Below are positions 60,862 through 64,000 of a DNA stretch of 64,000 nucleotides, piece by piece. A model generated the notes under the pieces. That model searched no databases. It was not told the origin of the DNA and worked only from the letters and a program-made list of their open reading frames with translations. Both the position numbers and the translations under genes were made by a program. The stretch's first letter is position 1; every line of letters starts with the position of its first letter. Location of the stretch: assembly GCA_028551475.1 (NCBI GenBank), contig CM052360.1, positions 15,178,501-15,242,500 of the forward strand, given 5' to 3'. Origin of the DNA: Casuarina equisetifolia (lineage: Eukaryota; Streptophyta; Magnoliopsida; Fagales; Casuarinaceae).

Positions 60862-63800
60862 GTGAGTGTAGCTCACACTTTCTGATTGAAAGAGAAAACA
60901 CAAAAAAAAAAAAAAAAAAATGGAAAAAAGAAAAACTCAGCACATGCACATATGCTAACTTTAAATACATATCTTCGCTGTTTGTAACAAGATATGTGTG
61001 TGCTATATTTGGTTTTCCACTGGAAAGTTCACAAATTCCTTCTTTTTAGTGAAGCAGTTTCTCTTTTTGTTGCTAAATTTACGCTGTATCTGAAGCCACA
61101 GCTGCTAGGTCATTGCCTTAACACGCTGCAGTAGCAGAGCATTGAACTTTAGATGTTTTAGTGACTAACAAGCATTGTAATTGATGGAGGCAGTGAGTGT
61201 TTTTTATACCGAAGGAATGTGAGTGAAAGCCATAACTGGAAAATATGAAGAAAAATTGCTTAATGTGGTGAAGTTGAGGGTAGCGGGAGCAACATAGATG
61301 AAGTGTGTGCACATAAGCGATTGATGCACTGTGTTCCCGAGGAACTTCTTGCATTGTGTTCCATCTGGACTTCTGCAAACAAATGCACTGGTCTTTCTTT
61401 GTTCCTGAGTTTTTCATCCTTGAGCATCCCATTCCATTTGATGTTCGATGTAGTTAAAGAGCATAACAAAGCTCTGGTGGGAAAGCACTAATGTTTTAAA
61501 AGCCAGACTGGAGTAATTGGTGGAAATGGTTTAACTGAGGCGGTCTTTTAATTGTTTAAACCAAAAGTGAGTGCAAGGGGAATGCCCTAGAGTAGCTCCC
61601 CTAGAATAGCTGGTTGAAACAGTTAATAATGGGTTGAACCATCTATTAGACGGTAGGTTAGTTTGAGCTTAGAATATGATTTTGGTTTGAGTTCAGGTTT
61701 ATTACACCAATCACCTTTCTTCTTCCTCTTATTCTTCTCTCTCTTCCTTTTGTTACCTCCTCCGCCTCCTTCTCCTCCTCCCCTTCTCGCTCTCTCTCTT
61801 TTCTCTCTTTCTAGAGGAAAATATTTGGTTAGGTTCAAAATGCAGGGAATGTAGATCTAATCCTCCATTCTTTTTCATGGGAGACAAGTCCATTGACTTA
61901 TTCATGATGAAAAGTGTAAGTTTTGTAATTATTCAAATAGCCTGAGGCATATTAGAAGACTGACCTGGAGTGTAATGCTTGTCTTATTTGAGTTGGAGAC
62001 CATTCAAATGTGTGATCTAGCCAGTGTGCTCACCGCACTTAGACAATAAGACCTAGTCTACCGTTTTTGCTTCTAGTTCTTCTACTTGGACACTGTGACA
62101 CTAAGGCTGAAGTTGAAACAACTCGCTGCATGTTTTGACCCTTCAGTCACTGATTCAAGAGCCTTTTACTTGCACAACTTTATCTTATTGAAGTGGAGTG
62201 ATCAAATAGTGTTTTTAGATATCAGAACAACATTGAAGCTCTGTCATTTCTTTACTCTTCCGCTTGAACTTTTGTTTCTTTTTGAGTCTTTGGATGTGTT
62301 GCTTTCATCCATGTTTGTGGTCACATACAGGTAAATTAATTGCTAGAGCCCCTTGGGTACAACTTTTTTAGGCTATTCTTCCAGTTAAAAAGAGTAGGGA
62401 TACGGATTTTTAAATATTAGCGGGTGTGACTTTTCCTTAATCATTATCTTATGTCTAAACCATTAAGACATGGTTTAGTGAAATCTAAGGAATATTTTGA
62501 ATGAACATAAATATTTTAATCTAAGGAATATTTTATGTGTAAATAAATTAGATATCAAACACAGTTAAGATTCATCATCATCTTGATTCCTCTATTAGCA
62601 AAGGATTTTACTTTTTTCTTTAAACATGATTGCCAGTAAAATCCCATACATGCAAGCTCGATGGGATCAATGGAGGATTTTAGGTTTCCTCTTAAGATAC
62701 TAAACATTTTTTGTGAGGGATTCTAGGTGCCTAGCTAGTGATAACCAGTTAACTATTGCTAGATCTAGTGCCAAGGCTGGTTTAAAGATATGGCATATGT
62801 GGATTGAACAAAGCATATCAAAGGTGAAAGCCATTTTATTTTGGAGAAGTTAAGTGGTAGCTTAATTTGTGGACCTTATGTGAATGTGGAAGAACAACTT
62901 GCAGATCTTTTACAGGGAGAGCAAGTATAGTTTTACATATAATCTTAAGTAATTTGGCCATGTATGATATTGTTGCTACAGCTTGAAGAGCAAGTATTGA
63001 TGGGATATATGGTGCTTTAGTTTCGTAGTTGAAGCATACTTACACGGTTGTATCTTCCCTAGACTACTATAAAGACTAATTTGGCGAAGAAGAAACCTAA
63101 GTGTGGTGTAACCTTTTCTGACTGCTACTCTTTTTCTATTTTCTCTCTTCTTTTTCCCTTCGTCTATTGATGTTTTCTGCAACATGTTGCTCAAAAATCA
63201 TATTCATATTGTTTATTTGAAACCAAAAAAAAAAAAATGTAGATGCAGTAACGTGAATCAAAATTTTGTAATTGTTTTAGTTGCTGGTCATATTTATTTT
63301 CTAGTTTTATTATCAAGTATTTCTTCTTTAAGTAGTTACGGTGCTGCACTACAGTTGTGATCCTTGACCCCGAGATTTTGATGTAATTTAGAAGGAATAT
63401 GTGTTGCCATTTGTATAGCTTTGAAGGGAATGGGAACAACATTTTCAGCTGACAAAACTGTGGGACAAGTGTTTCCCTTCGAACCAACATTCTAACCCAA
63501 TCTGAATACACATTCTGGATTTTTAAGTCTAAAATTCCTTCCTCAGAAAGCAGCAATTCGGATTGAATCTCAATGCTATAAAATAAGACAGCTGTGAAAA
63601 ATTATTTGTGGAATTCGTGGGAGGATGATGGATCATTTCAATGGCTCAAATAACTTACATTTGGGAATTTGGATCATCGATCTTTTGGAAGTGCATGTAG
63701 TGGTTAATAACGCTTGAAAGAGCTTCTGCTTCGAGGAAAACACGTATGGCACATCGCTCTTGACTTGACGCCTAAAGGTTCTTTAAAGAAAACAAACTAT

Positions 63801-64000
63801 TATGGCATCAATCCAACCACATGTAGTGACTTTTTTGGATAAAAATGCGAGTTTAACGAAGCACTAATCACAGAACTAACGATTGTTGCAACAAAATTGT
63901 TAGTTCGGAAGAAGAGAATTACATTAGAGACGTATTTCTGCATCGCATGGATCCACCACAGAAAAATACTCGACTCACCTCATGAAAGATCTGTGAAAAT
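60862..64000. other. NTH downstream intron or flank, no exon recognised
   Basis: I searched this 3.1 kb for the missing NTH exon (a GFGQTICTPLRPRC-like sequence with four cysteines) on the plus strand and did not find it. A pyrimidine-rich tract with CCTCCTCC-type repeats lies at about 61712-61812, and poly(A) runs near 60904 and 63226. The 82-codon frame at 62086-62334 has no recognisable domain. The last 400 bases contain no gene I can support. Confidence 0.5.

Noticed and set aside
61623-61854. Open frames rich in Arg/Gly or Pro/Phe on opposite strands
   Set aside because: They are products of a pyrimidine-rich low-complexity tract.

Overview
The window is nuclear DNA of a flowering plant. 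The genes are broken by many GT-AG introns, several of them 2 to 4 kb long, the intergenic DNA is AT-rich, and every recognisable protein has its closest relatives in angiosperms. Exon-level matches were made by reading translations against remembered family sequences, because no search could be run. The species is not identified; long introns and abundant repeats suit a woody dicot or a similar genome.

Layout. 1-7.4 kb (+): the last eight coding exons of the mitochondrial electron-transfer flavoprotein:ubiquinone oxidoreductase (ETFQO). 8.8-13.2 kb (-): a complete four-exon group I bZIP transcription factor of the PosF21/bZIP69 type, convergent with ETFQO. 13.3-26 kb: a repeat-rich island. 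It holds an AT-rich tandem array (14.2-16 kb), an old LINE (17.7-23.6 kb) interrupted by two solo-LTR-like insertions, a second tandem array (23.6-25.2 kb), and an LTR-like stretch ending in a copia-type primer-binding site. 27.0-31.7 kb (-) and about 34.2-38.5 kb (+): two divergent short FAR1-family genes, each with the same two coding exons and a final exon of exactly 67 codons. 42.3-44.6 kb: a CpG-rich palindromic promoter-like block, a tandemly repeated leader and an uninterrupted 220-residue RNase H protein. 44.8-50.5 kb (+): three gene remnants end to end, from delta-COP, an EFR3-like ARM-repeat protein and a BRAT1/ATAD2-like AAA-bromodomain protein. 54.3-60.9 kb (+): six exons of an endonuclease III (NTH) DNA-repair gene, whose N-terminal and iron-sulfur exons were not found here.

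The most interesting structure is the remnant block at 44.8-50.5 kb. From memory, the Arabidopsis relatives of the bZIP, EFR3, BRAT1 and NTH genes lie in this same order on chromosome 1. That suggests an ancestral gene neighbourhood losing genes by deletion, with each lost gene reduced to a few introns and exons, rather than random capture by a transposon. The second candidate is the RNase H-only gene with its array of AAACGGCGCCGTTT palindromes. No CRISPR, rRNA or tRNA gene was seen, as expected for such a window.
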